From positions 1 through 51,068 of the forward strand of contig PFGT01000060.1 of assembly GCA_002782005.1 (NCBI GenBank): a DNA stretch of 51,068 nucleotides, read 5' to 3'. The stretch comes from Hydrogenophilales bacterium CG12_big_fil_rev_8_21_14_0_65_61_21 (lineage in GTDB: Bacteria > Pseudomonadota > Gammaproteobacteria > Burkholderiales > Thiobacillaceae). Below the pieces are notes generated by a model. It had not been told where the DNA came from. It was given only the letters and a program-made list of their open reading frames with translations, and made no database searches. Shown here piece after piece: positions 16,917 through 26,157 of this stretch; within the stretch, counting starts at the first letter, position 1, and each line of letters starts with the position of its first letter. The translations under genes were made by a program, and so were the position numbers.

Positions 16917-16936
16917 TAGGAGCCGGTTGCCGCGAT

Positions 16937-17392
16937 TTATCTCGCGTCTCGCACTTTGTTCAGGATTTTAGCCAAGTCCTTTTCCCAATCCATGAACAGC
17001 GTTTTGAGCTCGGGCGCGGGAAAGAACTCGGCGAGTACGCCAGGGCGGTTGGTGACCAGAATGGTATTGTCCTTTTCGGCGAAAATCGCCACATTGAGCG
17101 GCAGATAAGGGATTAGCTCCGGGTATTTTTCAACCAGTCGCGCCGCTTCTTCCGCTTTACCGTAAAACACTACTTTATAGTTATCGGTTTTGTAGCCGAT
17201 CTTCGACAGGCCTATGTCCACGTTCTGAACCCGCGCAACCTTGTAGCCCGACTCGGAGATGGCGTTTTGCAACGCCAACATCGCCTCGGCGAAGGGTAGG
17301 CTGGAGCGAATCATGAGCAGTTGATCGGCACTGGCGACAGCGGCCAGTCCGAACAGCAGGAGGGCAATCGATAGCCGTAGCGCTTTGTTCAT
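16937..17392 (-). CDS. DUF302 periplasmic protein
   Basis: The 151-residue protein has a signal peptide (cleavage near ASADQLL) and one DUF302 domain filling the mature chain. Features include AEAMLALQNAISESGYKVAR, a YKVVFYGKAEEAARLVEK core and LPLNVAIFAEKDNTILVTN. The molecular role of DUF302 is unknown; it is common in sulfur- and sulfide-metabolising bacteria. The gene overlaps the diheme cytochrome-DUF302 fusion by 4 bases, so the two are co-translated and probably act together in the periplasm. Confidence 0.82.
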   Translation of the reverse strand: MNKALRLSIALLLFGLAAVASADQLLMIRSSLPFAEAMLALQNAISESGYKVARVQNVDIGLSKIGYKTDNYKVVFYGKAEEAARLVEKYPELIPYLPLNVAIFAEKDNTILVTNRPGVLAEFFPAPELKTLFMDWEKDLAKILNKVRDAR

Positions 17393-18456
17393 ATCGTCGC
17401 GTCCTCCATGATCGCCAAGTAGCGCTTGGTCATTTCATCGCACAGTGCATTGAGCTCGGTGTTGTTGAATATTTTGCTCAGGCGCTTGGGGTTGACCGCC
17501 ATCATTTTGACCTTGCCGTTCTGTTCGACCACGGTGATGCGGCACGGCAGGAACAGGCCAACGCGCGGGTCGGTCGCCAGGGCGGAGTTCAGCATATTGA
17601 AATTACAGAAGTAGACAATGTGTTGTCGGGGGTCTTCCTGGCCTTCCGGGACCAGACCGTATGCGAGCCGCTGTTCGCGGATAAAAATGAAATTGTTCGA
17701 GATCGCCGCCAGTTTCACGTTCGCTATGGTGGTTGCGAGGTCATAAGGGGAGTCCTTTATCAGCACGGCCTGTTCCGTTTCCAGCACGGCGGCGGTCAGG
17801 TGTTTGGGAATTTTCTCGAAGCTGCGAATAAAACTGACCAGGTCATTGATATCCTCAAGCGCGGACTCCTTGCCGGTGAAATGACTCATCGGCGTGCCAT
17901 CGCGCCCTTTCACGAGGATTGCCTTAATCATGGCGTCGCTGGCGGCGGCGAGAAAGCCGGGGTTGTTCAATGCTGGGGCCATGATCTGCTGGTCGCGCGG
18001 GCGTGAGAAGGTGACGCCGGTGCCTTTTCCGCCTTCGCCATTGGCGCCGTGGCAGGTGGCGCACTGTGTGGCAAAAAGCCGACTGCCATGTTCGACGTTG
18101 CCCTGAATCGGCGTCGTCGGAAACGACGGCGCACGGGATTGCCGGCCCCAACCGCGAATGAAACCGACAATGGCGTCTATTTCGGTGTCGGACAACGTTG
18201 ATGCTGGCATTACCCGACCGGGACGGCCCAGGCGGATGGTCTTGCGCAAATAGTCATCGCTCGCCGTGGCCTGAAACGAGGGCAGCGTGAGCGGCACTCC
18301 GATCCCGCTTTCGCCCTTTTCCCCATGACATGCGGCGCAGTTGCGGGCATAGAGTTCGCCGCCGTCAGGCGCGGCATGGGCCTGAAACCCAGCCGTCAGG
18401 AAAAGTAATAAGAATATGATTATCCGGTACCGCATGGACTCCACTCTGAATTTCAT
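17389..18456 (-). CDS. Diheme cytochrome c fused to a DUF302 domain
   Basis: The 355-residue protein has a signal peptide ending near QAHAAPDGG and two class I cytochrome c domains. The first heme site is ARNCAACHGEKG with Met ligand candidate GRVMPAS; the second is ATQCATCHGANGEGG with candidate GTPMSHF. The C-terminal 130 residues (from LIKDSPYDLATTIANVK) form a DUF302 domain. Translation may start at residue 8 (MRYRIIIFLLLF), which gives a more normal signal peptide. A covalent link of electron carrier and DUF302, followed by a second free DUF302 protein, suggests a periplasmic redox function. The substrate is unknown. Confidence 0.82.
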   Translation of the reverse strand: MKFRVESMRYRIIIFLLLFLTAGFQAHAAPDGGELYARNCAACHGEKGESGIGVPLTLPSFQATASDDYLRKTIRLGRPGRVMPASTLSDTEIDAIVGFIRGWGRQSRAPSFPTTPIQGNVEHGSRLFATQCATCHGANGEGGKGTGVTFSRPRDQQIMAPALNNPGFLAAASDAMIKAILVKGRDGTPMSHFTGKESALEDINDLVSFIRSFEKIPKHLTAAVLETEQAVLIKDSPYDLATTIANVKLAAISNNFIFIREQRLAYGLVPEGQEDPRQHIVYFCNFNMLNSALATDPRVGLFLPCRITVVEQNGKVKMMAVNPKRLSKIFNNTELNALCDEMTKRYLAIMEDATI

Positions 18457-18524
18457 GAAAAGCGGGTTAGCTTTCTCAGTTTAACGGCGACTTGGCATAG
18501 CGCGCTGTCTGGGCGAAGAATACC

Positions 18525-20489
18525 TCAAATGATCCCGAGTTTTAATTTTGCCCCGGCCAGCGCTTCCTGCGTGCCGCGCAGCACGACGATGTCACCGGCC
18601 TCCAGGCGGGTGTCCGGGGTTGGCTCGGTGGCTCGAATGCCATGCCGGCGCACGGCCAGGATGACGATTCTGAGAGACTCCAGATCAATCTCGCCCAAGG
18701 TTCGGCCAACCCCGCTTAGGCCGGCCTCCATGCGTAGCGAGGCCAGGTGTTCCTGGCTGGCGCTTTCTTCCTCGGCCTCGTCGGTCAGGCCTTTGAAATA
18801 GCCGCGCAAGGTGCTGTAGCGCGCCTCGCGCATGGTGCGGATGCGCTTGAGTACCGAGCCGAGTGAAACCCCGGCCATGAGCAGGGTCTGGGAACCCAGC
18901 ATCAGGGTGCCTTCCAGCACTTCCGGAATCACTTCCATGGCGCCAGCCTCCAGCAGTCGATTGAGGTCGGATTCATCCAGGGTGCGGACGATGACCGGCG
19001 CGCTGGGCCGCAGGCGGTGCGCGGTGGCCAATACTTTGAGGGCAGTGGGGGTATGGGCGAAGCTGACGACGATGGCGCGGGCGCGGTTGATGCCGGCGGC
19101 GATCAGCACCTCGGCCCGGGTGCAGTCGCCGAATACCACGTTGTCGCCGGCGGCGGCGGCCTCGTGGACCCGTTTCGGGTCGTCGTCCAGGGCGATGAAG
19201 GGCACGCCCTCCGCTTCCAGGATGCGGGCCAGGTTCTGGCCGCTGCGGCCGTAGCCGCACAGGATGACGTGTTTGCTGACGTCGAAACTTTTCTGCATGA
19301 TTTCATGCACGCCCTTGGCCTGTTCCAGCCAGGCGCCGCCGGCCAGCCGGCGGGATAGTTTTTCGCCGTGCAGCATCAGGAACGGGGCTAGCAGCATGGA
19401 CAGGATCATGGCGGCCAGGGCGGCTTGCTGGATGCCAGTTGGAAGCAGTTGGTAATCGCCGGCCAAGGCCAGCAGCACCAGGCCGAACTCGCCGGCTTGG
19501 GCCAGACCGAGGCCGGTACGCAGGGCGACTCCCCAGTCGTCGCTGAAGCGGCGGGTCAGGACGGTGACCAAGACTAGTTTGACCAGGATCAGGAGCGCCA
19601 GCATGGTCAGTGTGTCGGGTAGCTGATTGACTACGATGGCGACATCCAGGCGCACGCCGATAGTGACAAAGAACAGCCCCATCAGGATGTCGCGGAAGGG
19701 GCGTATATCGCTTTCCACCTGGTAGCGGTATTCGGTCTCCGAGATCAGCATCCCGGCGACGAAGGCGCCCAGGGCCAGCGACAGGCCGGCCAGGTCGGTG
19801 ATGTAGGCCAGTCCGAGGGTGATGAGCAGCACGTTGAGCATGAATAGCTCGGACGATTTACGCGCCGCCACCAGGTGCAGCCAGGGTCGCAGCAGGCGCT
19901 GGCCCAGCACCAGGATCAAGCCCAGGGCCAGTATCGCCTTGGCGCCGGCGTAGAGCATGGCCTCGGCCATGTCCTCGCCGCTGGCCAGGGCTGGTATATA
20001 GATGAGCAGCGGCACCACAGCCAGATCCTGGAACAGCAATACACCGACGATCCGGCGGCCATGCGGGGCGCTCAGCTCGTTACGCTCGGTTAGTAGCTTG
20101 ACCACGATGGCGGTGGAGGACATCGCCAGCGCGCCGCCCAGGGCCAGGCCGGCGCCGATGTCGAGGCCGACGGCCAAGCCCAGCGCCGTAGCCAGCAACA
20201 TGGTGAGCAGGACTTGCAGACTGCCCAGGCCAAAGACCAGATTGCGCATGGTCTTTAGCTTGGTCAAGGAGAACTCCAGGCCGATGGAGAACATCAGAAA
20301 GACCACGCCGAATTCAGCCAGACTGCGGGTTTGCGTGTCCTGGGGCGCGAGGTTGAAGCCGGATGGCCCGAGCAGCACGCCAACCGCCACATAGCCGAGC
20401 AGCGCCGGCAGTCGCAAGAACCGGAACAGTGTGGTGGCCAGCACGGCGGCGGCCAGCAGGAGCAGGATTAGGGCCAGGGTTGACGGCAT
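18525..20489 (-). CDS. CPA2 cation/proton antiporter with TrkA-N and TrkA-C domains (Kef type)
   Basis: The 654-residue protein has about 12 membrane helices (1-385), a Rossmann TrkA-N domain (HVILCGYGRSGQNLARILE) and a C-terminal TrkA-C domain ending LRGTQEALAGAKLKLGI. The helix signature SSTAIVVKLLTERNELSAPHG is typical of Kef/CPA2 exchangers. The nucleotide-binding domain gates K+ or Na+ efflux in exchange for protons. Divergent linkage to kdsD across 38 bases is common in betaproteobacteria and supports the placement of this genome. Confidence 0.9.
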   Translation of the reverse strand: MPSTLALILLLLAAAVLATTLFRFLRLPALLGYVAVGVLLGPSGFNLAPQDTQTRSLAEFGVVFLMFSIGLEFSLTKLKTMRNLVFGLGSLQVLLTMLLATALGLAVGLDIGAGLALGGALAMSSTAIVVKLLTERNELSAPHGRRIVGVLLFQDLAVVPLLIYIPALASGEDMAEAMLYAGAKAILALGLILVLGQRLLRPWLHLVAARKSSELFMLNVLLITLGLAYITDLAGLSLALGAFVAGMLISETEYRYQVESDIRPFRDILMGLFFVTIGVRLDVAIVVNQLPDTLTMLALLILVKLVLVTVLTRRFSDDWGVALRTGLGLAQAGEFGLVLLALAGDYQLLPTGIQQAALAAMILSMLLAPFLMLHGEKLSRRLAGGAWLEQAKGVHEIMQKSFDVSKHVILCGYGRSGQNLARILEAEGVPFIALDDDPKRVHEAAAAGDNVVFGDCTRAEVLIAAGINRARAIVVSFAHTPTALKVLATAHRLRPSAPVIVRTLDESDLNRLLEAGAMEVIPEVLEGTLMLGSQTLLMAGVSLGSVLKRIRTMREARYSTLRGYFKGLTDEAEEESASQEHLASLRMEAGLSGVGRTLGEIDLESLRIVILAVRRHGIRATEPTPDTRLEAGDIVVLRGTQEALAGAKLKLGII

Positions 20490-20511
20490 GGCTGGATGGC
20501 GGCGGGATCGG

Positions 20512-20517
20512 TATACT
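20512..20517 (+). promoter_or_regulatory. Possible -10 box just upstream of kdsD
   Basis: TATACT preceded by a G-G lies 10 bases before the kdsD start. No -35 at 16-18 bases fits well (TTGACG at 20480 is 26 bases away). If used, transcription would begin about four bases before the ATG, giving an almost leaderless mRNA. No Shine-Dalgarno sequence is present, which agrees with this. Confidence 0.4.
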
Positions 20518-20527
20518 TCGCGCCATT

Positions 20528-21514
20528 ATGACATCCAGCCCCGTAACCGCATCGGACATCTTGGCTCTGGCCCGCCGCACCCTGGAAATCGAAGCGGCGG
20601 CGGTGTCGGCCTTGCAATCGCGCCTGGACGATTCCCTGGTTCGCGCGGTCGACATTCTGCTGGCCTGCAAGGGCCGGGTGGTGGTCACCGGCATGGGCAA
20701 GTCCGGCCATGTCGGCAACAAGATCGCCTCGACCCTGGCCAGCACCGGCACACCGGCCTTCTTTATGCACCCGGCCGAGGCCAGCCACGGCGACCTGGGC
20801 ATGATTACCAGCCAGGATGTGGTGCTCGCCCTGTCCAATTCCGGCGAGAGTCCGGAGATACTTGCCATCGTGCCGCTCATCAAGCGACGCGGCGCTCGGC
20901 TGATCGCCATGACTGGCCGACCTGGATCCACCATGGCGCGGGAGGCAGACATCCATCTTGATGCCGCCGTCGCCCAAGAGGCCTGTCCGCATAACCTGGC
21001 GCCGACCGCCAGCACTACGGCGGCCCTGGCCTTGGGCGACGCGCTGGCGGTGGTCACTTTGTACGCGCGCGGCTTCACCGCCGAGGATTTCGCCCGGACC
21101 CATCCCGGCGGTGCCCTGGGCCGCCGGCTGCTAATCCATGTCCGTGACGTGATGCACAAGGACGAGTCCCTGCCGGTGGTCCAGGAGGACACGCCGTTCA
21201 AGGCTGCGCTCATGGAAATGACCCGCAAGAAACTGGGCATGACCGCCGTGGTCGATGCCGCCGGTAGCCTGGTCGGGGTGTTTACCGACGGCGATCTGCG
21301 CCGCTGTCTGGATCGCGATCTGGACATCAAGACGACCCGCATCGATGCGGTCATGACCCGTGCGCCCAAGACCATCTCCGAGGATGTCCTGGCCGCCGAG
21401 GCGGCGCGCTACATGGAGGATAAGCAGATCAACGGCCTGCTGGCCGTGGACGGCGCTGGCCGGCTGACCGGCGCCTTCAACATGCACGATTTGCTGCGCG
21501 CCGGGGTCGTATGA
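20528..21514 (+). CDS. kdsD: Arabinose-5-phosphate isomerase KdsD
   Basis: The 328-residue enzyme converts ribulose 5-phosphate to arabinose 5-phosphate, the first step to Kdo for lipopolysaccharide. An SIS domain (about 40-175) holds VVTGMGKSGHVGNKIAS, the catalytic-region histidine ASHGDLGM and SNSGESPE. Two CBS domains follow (VRDVMHKDESLP and IDAVMTRAPKTI). ATG 20528 is chosen because the conserved family N-terminus begins here; an upstream extension would run into the antiporter gene. It overlaps kdsC by four bases (ATGA). Confidence 0.94.
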   Translation: MTSSPVTASDILALARRTLEIEAAAVSALQSRLDDSLVRAVDILLACKGRVVVTGMGKSGHVGNKIASTLASTGTPAFFMHPAEASHGDLGMITSQDVVLALSNSGESPEILAIVPLIKRRGARLIAMTGRPGSTMAREADIHLDAAVAQEACPHNLAPTASTTAALALGDALAVVTLYARGFTAEDFARTHPGGALGRRLLIHVRDVMHKDESLPVVQEDTPFKAALMEMTRKKLGMTAVVDAAGSLVGVFTDGDLRRCLDRDLDIKTTRIDAVMTRAPKTISEDVLAAEAARYMEDKQINGLLAVDGAGRLTGAFNMHDLLRAGVV

Positions 21515-22041
21515 TCGACGTGGACATTCTGGCTCGTGCCCGCGCCGTCAAGATGCTGATCTTCGACGTCGACGGCGTGCTGACCGACGGCAGCCTGTTC
21601 TACGGTGACGATGGCCAGGAATACAAGGCATTCAACTCGCGTGACGGCCATGGCATCAAGATGCTGGGCGATGCCGGGGTCGAGTCGGTCATCCTGACCG
21701 GACGGATATCCAAGGTGGTGTTATACCGGGCCCGTAATCTTGGTATCGCCCGCATCATCCAGGGCGCCGAAGATAAACGGGCGGCCTATGAGGCGCTGTT
21801 GGCCGAAACAGGTCTCAAGCCGGAGCAGACCGCCTATATGGGCGACGATCTGGTGGACCTGCCGGTACTGCGTCGCTGTGGCCTGGCCTGCACCGTGGCC
21901 GATGCCCCGGATGCGGTCAAGGCCAGGGCGCACTATGTCGCCAGGGCCGGGGCCGGACGCGGCGCCGCCCGTGAGGTCTGCGAGTTGATTATGCGCGCCC
22001 AGGATAGTTGGGCGATCCAATTGGCGCGTTACGATCAATGA
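21511..22041 (+). CDS. kdsC: Kdo-8-phosphate phosphatase KdsC
   Basis: The 176-residue HAD-superfamily phosphatase has the nucleophile motif MLIFDVDGVLTDGSLFY, the serine/threonine motif VILTGRIS and the metal-binding MGDDLVDLPVL. It releases phosphate from Kdo 8-phosphate to give Kdo. It is the short, cap-less tetrameric type. Both ends overlap neighbours by ATGA, indicating tight translational coupling through kdsD-kdsC-lptC. Confidence 0.95.
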   Translation: MIDVDILARARAVKMLIFDVDGVLTDGSLFYGDDGQEYKAFNSRDGHGIKMLGDAGVESVILTGRISKVVLYRARNLGIARIIQGAEDKRAAYEALLAETGLKPEQTAYMGDDLVDLPVLRRCGLACTVADAPDAVKARAHYVARAGAGRGAAREVCELIMRAQDSWAIQLARYDQ

Positions 22042-22625
22042 CCGGCGACGATTGGCGGCCGATTCAGCATTACTGGCTGCCACTGGCCGTCGTCGGTGGC
22101 CTGGTGCTGCTGACGGCCTGGCTGGGCCAATTGGCCGAACAAGGGCCGACCCCGGTCGGCGCGGCGGCGGGACATCATTTGGACTACTTCGTCGATGACC
22201 TACGGGCCGTCGCTTACGACGTTGCCGGCGTTCCCCGCTATCATCTGTCGGCCGGCAAAATGCGACACTACCCGGATGACGACACCACCACATTGGACGC
22301 GCCGACCTTCCTGCGCGACGGGCCCGGTATCCCTCGCGTGGCGGCGCGTGCCAGCCGTGGTCAGGTCTCGGCCAATGGCGAGGTTGTCTATCTGCTGGGC
22401 GGGGTGTCGATGACCGAGGCTGGTCGGCCTGGCCAGGCACCGCTGGAGTTGACCACCGAGTATCTGAAAATCATGCCCAATGCCGACCGCCTGACGACCG
22501 ATAAACCGGTTATCCTGAAACAAGGCGCCAGCCTATTGACCGGCAACGCCATGGTTGCCGATGGCAAGGAACGAACCCTGCAATTGAGCGGCCGGGTGAA
22601 AGGAATCTATGAGACTCATCGTTGA
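22038..22625 (+). CDS. lptC: LPS export protein LptC
   Basis: The 195-residue bitopic membrane protein has one N-terminal helix (WLPLAVVGGLVLLTAWLG) and a periplasmic beta-jellyroll built of repeated strands such as RVAARASRGQVSANGEVVYLL. It passes lipopolysaccharide from LptB2FG to LptA. ATG 22038, overlapping the kdsC stop, is preferred to an earlier in-frame start at 22008 that would lie inside kdsC. Confidence 0.9.
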   Translation: MTGDDWRPIQHYWLPLAVVGGLVLLTAWLGQLAEQGPTPVGAAAGHHLDYFVDDLRAVAYDVAGVPRYHLSAGKMRHYPDDDTTTLDAPTFLRDGPGIPRVAARASRGQVSANGEVVYLLGGVSMTEAGRPGQAPLELTTEYLKIMPNADRLTTDKPVILKQGASLLTGNAMVADGKERTLQLSGRVKGIYETHR

Positions 22626-23136
22626 ATGGGGCTTGATCGCGCTGTCGTTCAGCTTGTGCGCGGTCGGTTCGGCCTGGGCCGAGAAGGCGGACCGGAATCG
22701 TCCGGTACAGATCGAGGCCGACAGCGTGCGTATGGACGATGCTAGAAAGACCGCGACCTATGATGGTCATGTGATCCTGACCCAGGGCACGATGTCGATG
22801 CGGGCCGCCCGTATCGACGTCAGCCAGGACGCCCAGGGCATGACCTCCGGGGTGGCTGTCGGCAAGCCGGTGGAGTTCAAGCAAAAGATGGAAGGGCGGG
22901 ACGAGTTCATGGAGGCCGAGGCCGATCGTATTGAATACGACGCCCGGACCGAGGTGGTGAAACTGATCGGCGCTGCGCACCTCAAGCAGGGCAGCGACGA
23001 GTTGCGCGGCGCTTCGATTACCTACGATATGCGCAGCGAGCGCTATCAGGCGCTGGGGAGCAGCGACGGCAGCGGCAAGGGCCGCGTCCACGCGGTCATT
23101 CGGCCGCATAACCAGGGCGCCCCGGCGAAGCCATGA
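22609..23136 (+). CDS. lptA: LPS transport periplasmic protein LptA
   Basis: The 175-residue protein has a signal peptide (cut near SAWAEKADRN) and the OstA/LptA jellyroll: RPVQIEADSVRMDDARKTATY, then YDGHVILTQGTMSMRAARID. LptA oligomers bridge the periplasm between LptC and LptD. It overlaps the end of lptC by 17 bases and lptB by 4. Confidence 0.93.
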   Translation: MRLIVEWGLIALSFSLCAVGSAWAEKADRNRPVQIEADSVRMDDARKTATYDGHVILTQGTMSMRAARIDVSQDAQGMTSGVAVGKPVEFKQKMEGRDEFMEAEADRIEYDARTEVVKLIGAAHLKQGSDELRGASITYDMRSERYQALGSSDGSGKGRVHAVIRPHNQGAPAKP

Positions 23137-23855
23137 GCAGCTTAAAGGCGACCGGTCTGAAAAAACGTTACAAGTCGCGTCAGGTGGTCAATGACGTCGC
23201 CATTGAGGTGCATAGCGGCGAGGTGGTCGGCCTGCTGGGCCCGAATGGCGCCGGCAAGACCACATGCTTTTATATGCTGGTCGGCCTGATCGGTGTCGAT
23301 GGCGGTCACATCGAGTTGGACGAGCATGACATCACCCGCCTGCCGGTTTATCAACGGGCTCGGCTGGGTCTTGGCTACCTGCCTCAGGAGGCCTCGATCT
23401 TCCGCAAGCTTACAGTGGCTGAGAACATCGCCGCCGTGCTCGAACTCAAGGGCTTCGATGCCAATGGGGTCGAGGAGCACCTGGGCTATCTGCTCGACGA
23501 CCTGAACATCGGCCACCTGCGCGATGCCCAGGCGATCGGTCTGTCCGGCGGCGAGCGGCGGCGGGTCGAGATCGCCCGGACCCTGGCCATGCAGCCGCGC
23601 TTTGTCCTGCTTGACGAGCCGTTCGCCGGCATCGATCCGATCTCGGTGATCGACATCCAGAAGATCGTCCGGTTCTTGCTGGAGCGCGACATCGGCGTTC
23701 TGATCACTGACCACAACGTGCGCGAGACCCTGGGCATCTGCGACCGCGCTTACATCCTCAACGATGGTCTGGTTCTGGCGTCCGGTACGCCCGACGAGAT
23801 CGTTTATAATGACAGCGTTCGCAAGGTATATCTGGGTGAGCATTTCCGGCTCTAA
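23133..23855 (+). CDS. lptB: LPS export ATPase LptB
   Basis: The 240-residue ABC ATPase has Walker A GPNGAGKTTCFYMLVG, the Q-loop YLPQEASIF, the signature LSGGERRRVEIAR, Walker B FVLLDEPFAGIDP and the switch histidine ITDHNVRE. It powers extraction of lipopolysaccharide from the inner membrane with LptFG. The rpoN gene follows directly. Confidence 0.96.
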   Translation: MSSLKATGLKKRYKSRQVVNDVAIEVHSGEVVGLLGPNGAGKTTCFYMLVGLIGVDGGHIELDEHDITRLPVYQRARLGLGYLPQEASIFRKLTVAENIAAVLELKGFDANGVEEHLGYLLDDLNIGHLRDAQAIGLSGGERRRVEIARTLAMQPRFVLLDEPFAGIDPISVIDIQKIVRFLLERDIGVLITDHNVRETLGICDRAYILNDGLVLASGTPDEIVYNDSVRKVYLGEHFRL

Positions 23856-23891
23856 TTGTCCCGTTTGGCCACGCCCCAACCGGCCTTCACG

Positions 23892-25298
23892 ATGAAGCAA
23901 AACCTACAACTCAAACTTTCCCATCAGCTTACCCTGACGCCCCAGTTGCAGCAGTCCATCCGTCTGCTGCAATTATCGAGCCAGGAGTTGAACCAGGAGA
24001 TCGGCCAGATGCTCCAGGAGAACCCCATGCTGGAGCGGATCGAGGAGGGTGTCGGGCCGGTCGGCGAGGGCGAGACGCCGAGCCGGGAAGCGGAAACCGT
24101 GACCCGCGACGAGTCCGATTCGGTCTATGAAGAAATGGCCTGGGGCGACCGTCATGTCTCTGCGGGTAGCGATGACGATGACGACGACCGCGGCAACCAG
24201 CAGGCGGACGATGAAAGCCTCGGCCTGCGCCAGCACCTGCTCGACCAGGTGGCCATGATGCATTTGAGCGAGCGGGACCGGCAGTTGGTCAGCTTCATGG
24301 TCGAGGCGCTGAATGAAGACGGTTATCTGAGCCTGAGCCTGGAAGAACTGGCTCAGATGCTGCCGGCCGAGGTGGATGTCGGCGTGGACGAGTTGCTGAC
24401 GGCGCTGCGCCTGTTGCAAAGCCTCGACCCGCTTGGCGTAGGCGCCCGCGACCTGGCCGAGAATCTGCGTCTTCAGTTGGGCGATCTGCCCGAGGATACC
24501 CCGTATCTGGCTCAGGCCAGGCGCTTGGTCAGCCAGCATCTCGATCTCCTGGCGGAGCGGGAATATGGCAAGCTGAAAAGGTTGCTGAACATTAGCGACG
24601 ACCGCGATTTCATCGCCATCCGGCAGTTGATTACCTCGCTCAATCCGCGTCCCGCCGCCAGTTTCTCAGCCACCCGGACGCAGTATGTGGCGCCGGACGT
24701 GTTTGTGCGCAAGGTGCAGGGCGAGTGGCTGGCCAGCCTGAACCCGGAAGCGATGCCCAAGCTGCGTATCAACGAGGTTTATGCCAATATCCTGCGCCAG
24801 AACCGGGGGGGCGGCAGCCAGTTGACCGGGCAGATGCAGGAGGCTCGCTGGCTGATCAAGAATATCCAGCAGCGTTTCCAGACTATTCTGCGCGTGGCCC
24901 AGGCCATCATCGACCGGCAGCGGCTGTTTTTCGAACATGGCGACGTGGCCATGCGGCCCTTGGTGTTGCGCGAGATCGCCGAGGTGGTCGGCTTGCACGA
25001 ATCCACCATCTCCCGCGTCACTAGCCAAAAGTATATGATGACGCCGCGTGGCCTCTATGAATTCAAACATTTCTTCGGCAACGCCTTGACCACCGAGACC
25101 GGCGGTGCGGCTTCAAGTACCGCGATCAAGGTTTTGATCCGGCAGTTCTTTGAGAGCGAAAGCCGGACCAGCCCCTTGTCCGACAACGCCATTTCGGAGA
25201 TGCTGGGCAAACAAGGATTCGTCGTGGCCCGCCGGACCGTGGCCAAATATCGGGAGCAGCTCAACATCCCGCCCGCTAACCAACGCAAGTCGTTGTGA
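23892..25298 (+). CDS. rpoN: RNA polymerase sigma-54 factor RpoN
   Basis: The 468-residue protein has region I, rich in Gln and Leu (KLSHQLTLTPQLQQSIRLLQ), an acidic region II (a run of seven Asp near residue 97), a core-binding region and a C-terminal domain. The latter has the helix-turn-helix and the RpoN box ARRTVAKYRE. ATG 23892 is chosen because RpoN proteins start MKQxLQLKLS; an in-frame TTG at 23856 would add 12 atypical residues. It is likely to control nitrogen, flagellar or other genes here, but I did not find a clear -24/-12 promoter in the window. Confidence 0.95.
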   Translation: MKQNLQLKLSHQLTLTPQLQQSIRLLQLSSQELNQEIGQMLQENPMLERIEEGVGPVGEGETPSREAETVTRDESDSVYEEMAWGDRHVSAGSDDDDDDRGNQQADDESLGLRQHLLDQVAMMHLSERDRQLVSFMVEALNEDGYLSLSLEELAQMLPAEVDVGVDELLTALRLLQSLDPLGVGARDLAENLRLQLGDLPEDTPYLAQARRLVSQHLDLLAEREYGKLKRLLNISDDRDFIAIRQLITSLNPRPAASFSATRTQYVAPDVFVRKVQGEWLASLNPEAMPKLRINEVYANILRQNRGGGSQLTGQMQEARWLIKNIQQRFQTILRVAQAIIDRQRLFFEHGDVAMRPLVLREIAEVVGLHESTISRVTSQKYMMTPRGLYEFKHFFGNALTTETGGAASSTAIKVLIRQFFESESRTSPLSDNAISEMLGKQGFVVARRTVAKYREQLNIPPANQRKSL

Positions 25299-25325
25299 CT
25301 TGCCCCTTTCGCAACTGGAGTGCAT

Positions 25326-25664
25326 ATGAACCTCACCATCACCGGCCATCATCTGGAAGTGACCCCCGCTCTGCGTGCCTATGTCGAAGAGAAGCTCAAG
25401 CGGATCACCCGCCACTTCGACCATGTCATCGACGTCGCGGTGATACTGACGGTCGAAAAACTGAAGCACAAGGCCGAGGTGAATGTCCATCTGGCCAGCA
25501 AGGATATATTCGTCGAGACTAGCGCCGACGATATGTACGCCGCAGTCGATACCCTGGCAGACAAGCTCGATCGCCAGGTAGTCAAGCATAAGGAAAAGGC
25601 GGGCGGCCATCATCGCGAAGCCGGCAGCCTGAAACGTCAGGACGTGGAAACGGAAACGGAGTGA
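25326..25664 (+). CDS. hpf: Ribosome hibernation promoting factor (short form)
   Basis: The 112-residue protein has the beta-alpha-beta-beta-beta-alpha fold of the S30AE family: [38 protein letters not shown] and [17 protein letters not shown]. It dimerises and silences 70S ribosomes in stationary phase. The C-terminal dimerisation domain of long Hpf is missing, so this is the short type, normally linked to rpoN in proteobacteria. ATG 25326 follows CTGGAG; an in-frame GTG six bases earlier is less suitable. Confidence 0.93.
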   Translation: MNLTITGHHLEVTPALRAYVEEKLKRITRHFDHVIDVAVILTVEKLKHKAEVNVHLASKDIFVETSADDMYAAVDTLADKLDRQVVKHKEKAGGHHREAGSLKRQDVETETE

Positions 25665-25701
25665 ACCGCGCCCCGCAGTGGCGGGTGTTGCGGTGACCAT
25701 C

Positions 25702-26157
25702 ATGAATATCGTATCGACTTTGCTCAGGCCGGAAAACGTCTTCTCCGACCTGGCAGCAACCAGTAAGAAACGCCTGTTCGAACTGGTCGGGCAGGCCCTG
25801 CAAACCAGCGAGGGCGTCCCGGCCAAAGAGGTGTCCGATAGTCTGTCCTCGCGCGAGAAGCTCGGTTGCACCGCCCTCGGTCATGGCATCGCCATCCCGC
25901 ATGGCCGCATCAAGGGCCTGAAAGAAACCGCCTGCGTCTTCGTCCGGATGAAGGAGCCGATCGACTTTGACGCGCCGGATAGCGTCCCGGTTGACCTGTT
26001 GTTCATCCTGTTGGCGCCAGCTGCGGCGTCCGATCTGCATTTGCAGATATTGGCCGAGCTGGCCCAGATGTTCAGCGAGAAAGGAATGCGCGATCAATTG
26101 CGCGCGGCGCCGGACAATGGCGCGCTCTATCGGCTTATCCGGGAATGGACACCGTAG
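25702..26157 (+). CDS. ptsN: PTS-Ntr EIIA component PtsN
   Basis: The protein of about 151 residues has an EIIA fructose/mannitol-type domain. The phosphorylated histidine is in GHGIAIPHGRIKG (about residue 67). Phosphorylation state reports nitrogen and carbon status and controls K+ transport and other targets in relatives. ATG 25702 is the preferred start (MNIVSTLLRPENVF); GTG codons at 25678 and 25693 are in frame but add atypical residues. It overlaps hprK by 13 bases. Confidence 0.9.
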   Translation: MNIVSTLLRPENVFSDLAATSKKRLFELVGQALQTSEGVPAKEVSDSLSSREKLGCTALGHGIAIPHGRIKGLKETACVFVRMKEPIDFDAPDSVPVDLLFILLAPAAASDLHLQILAELAQMFSEKGMRDQLRAAPDNGALYRLIREWTP

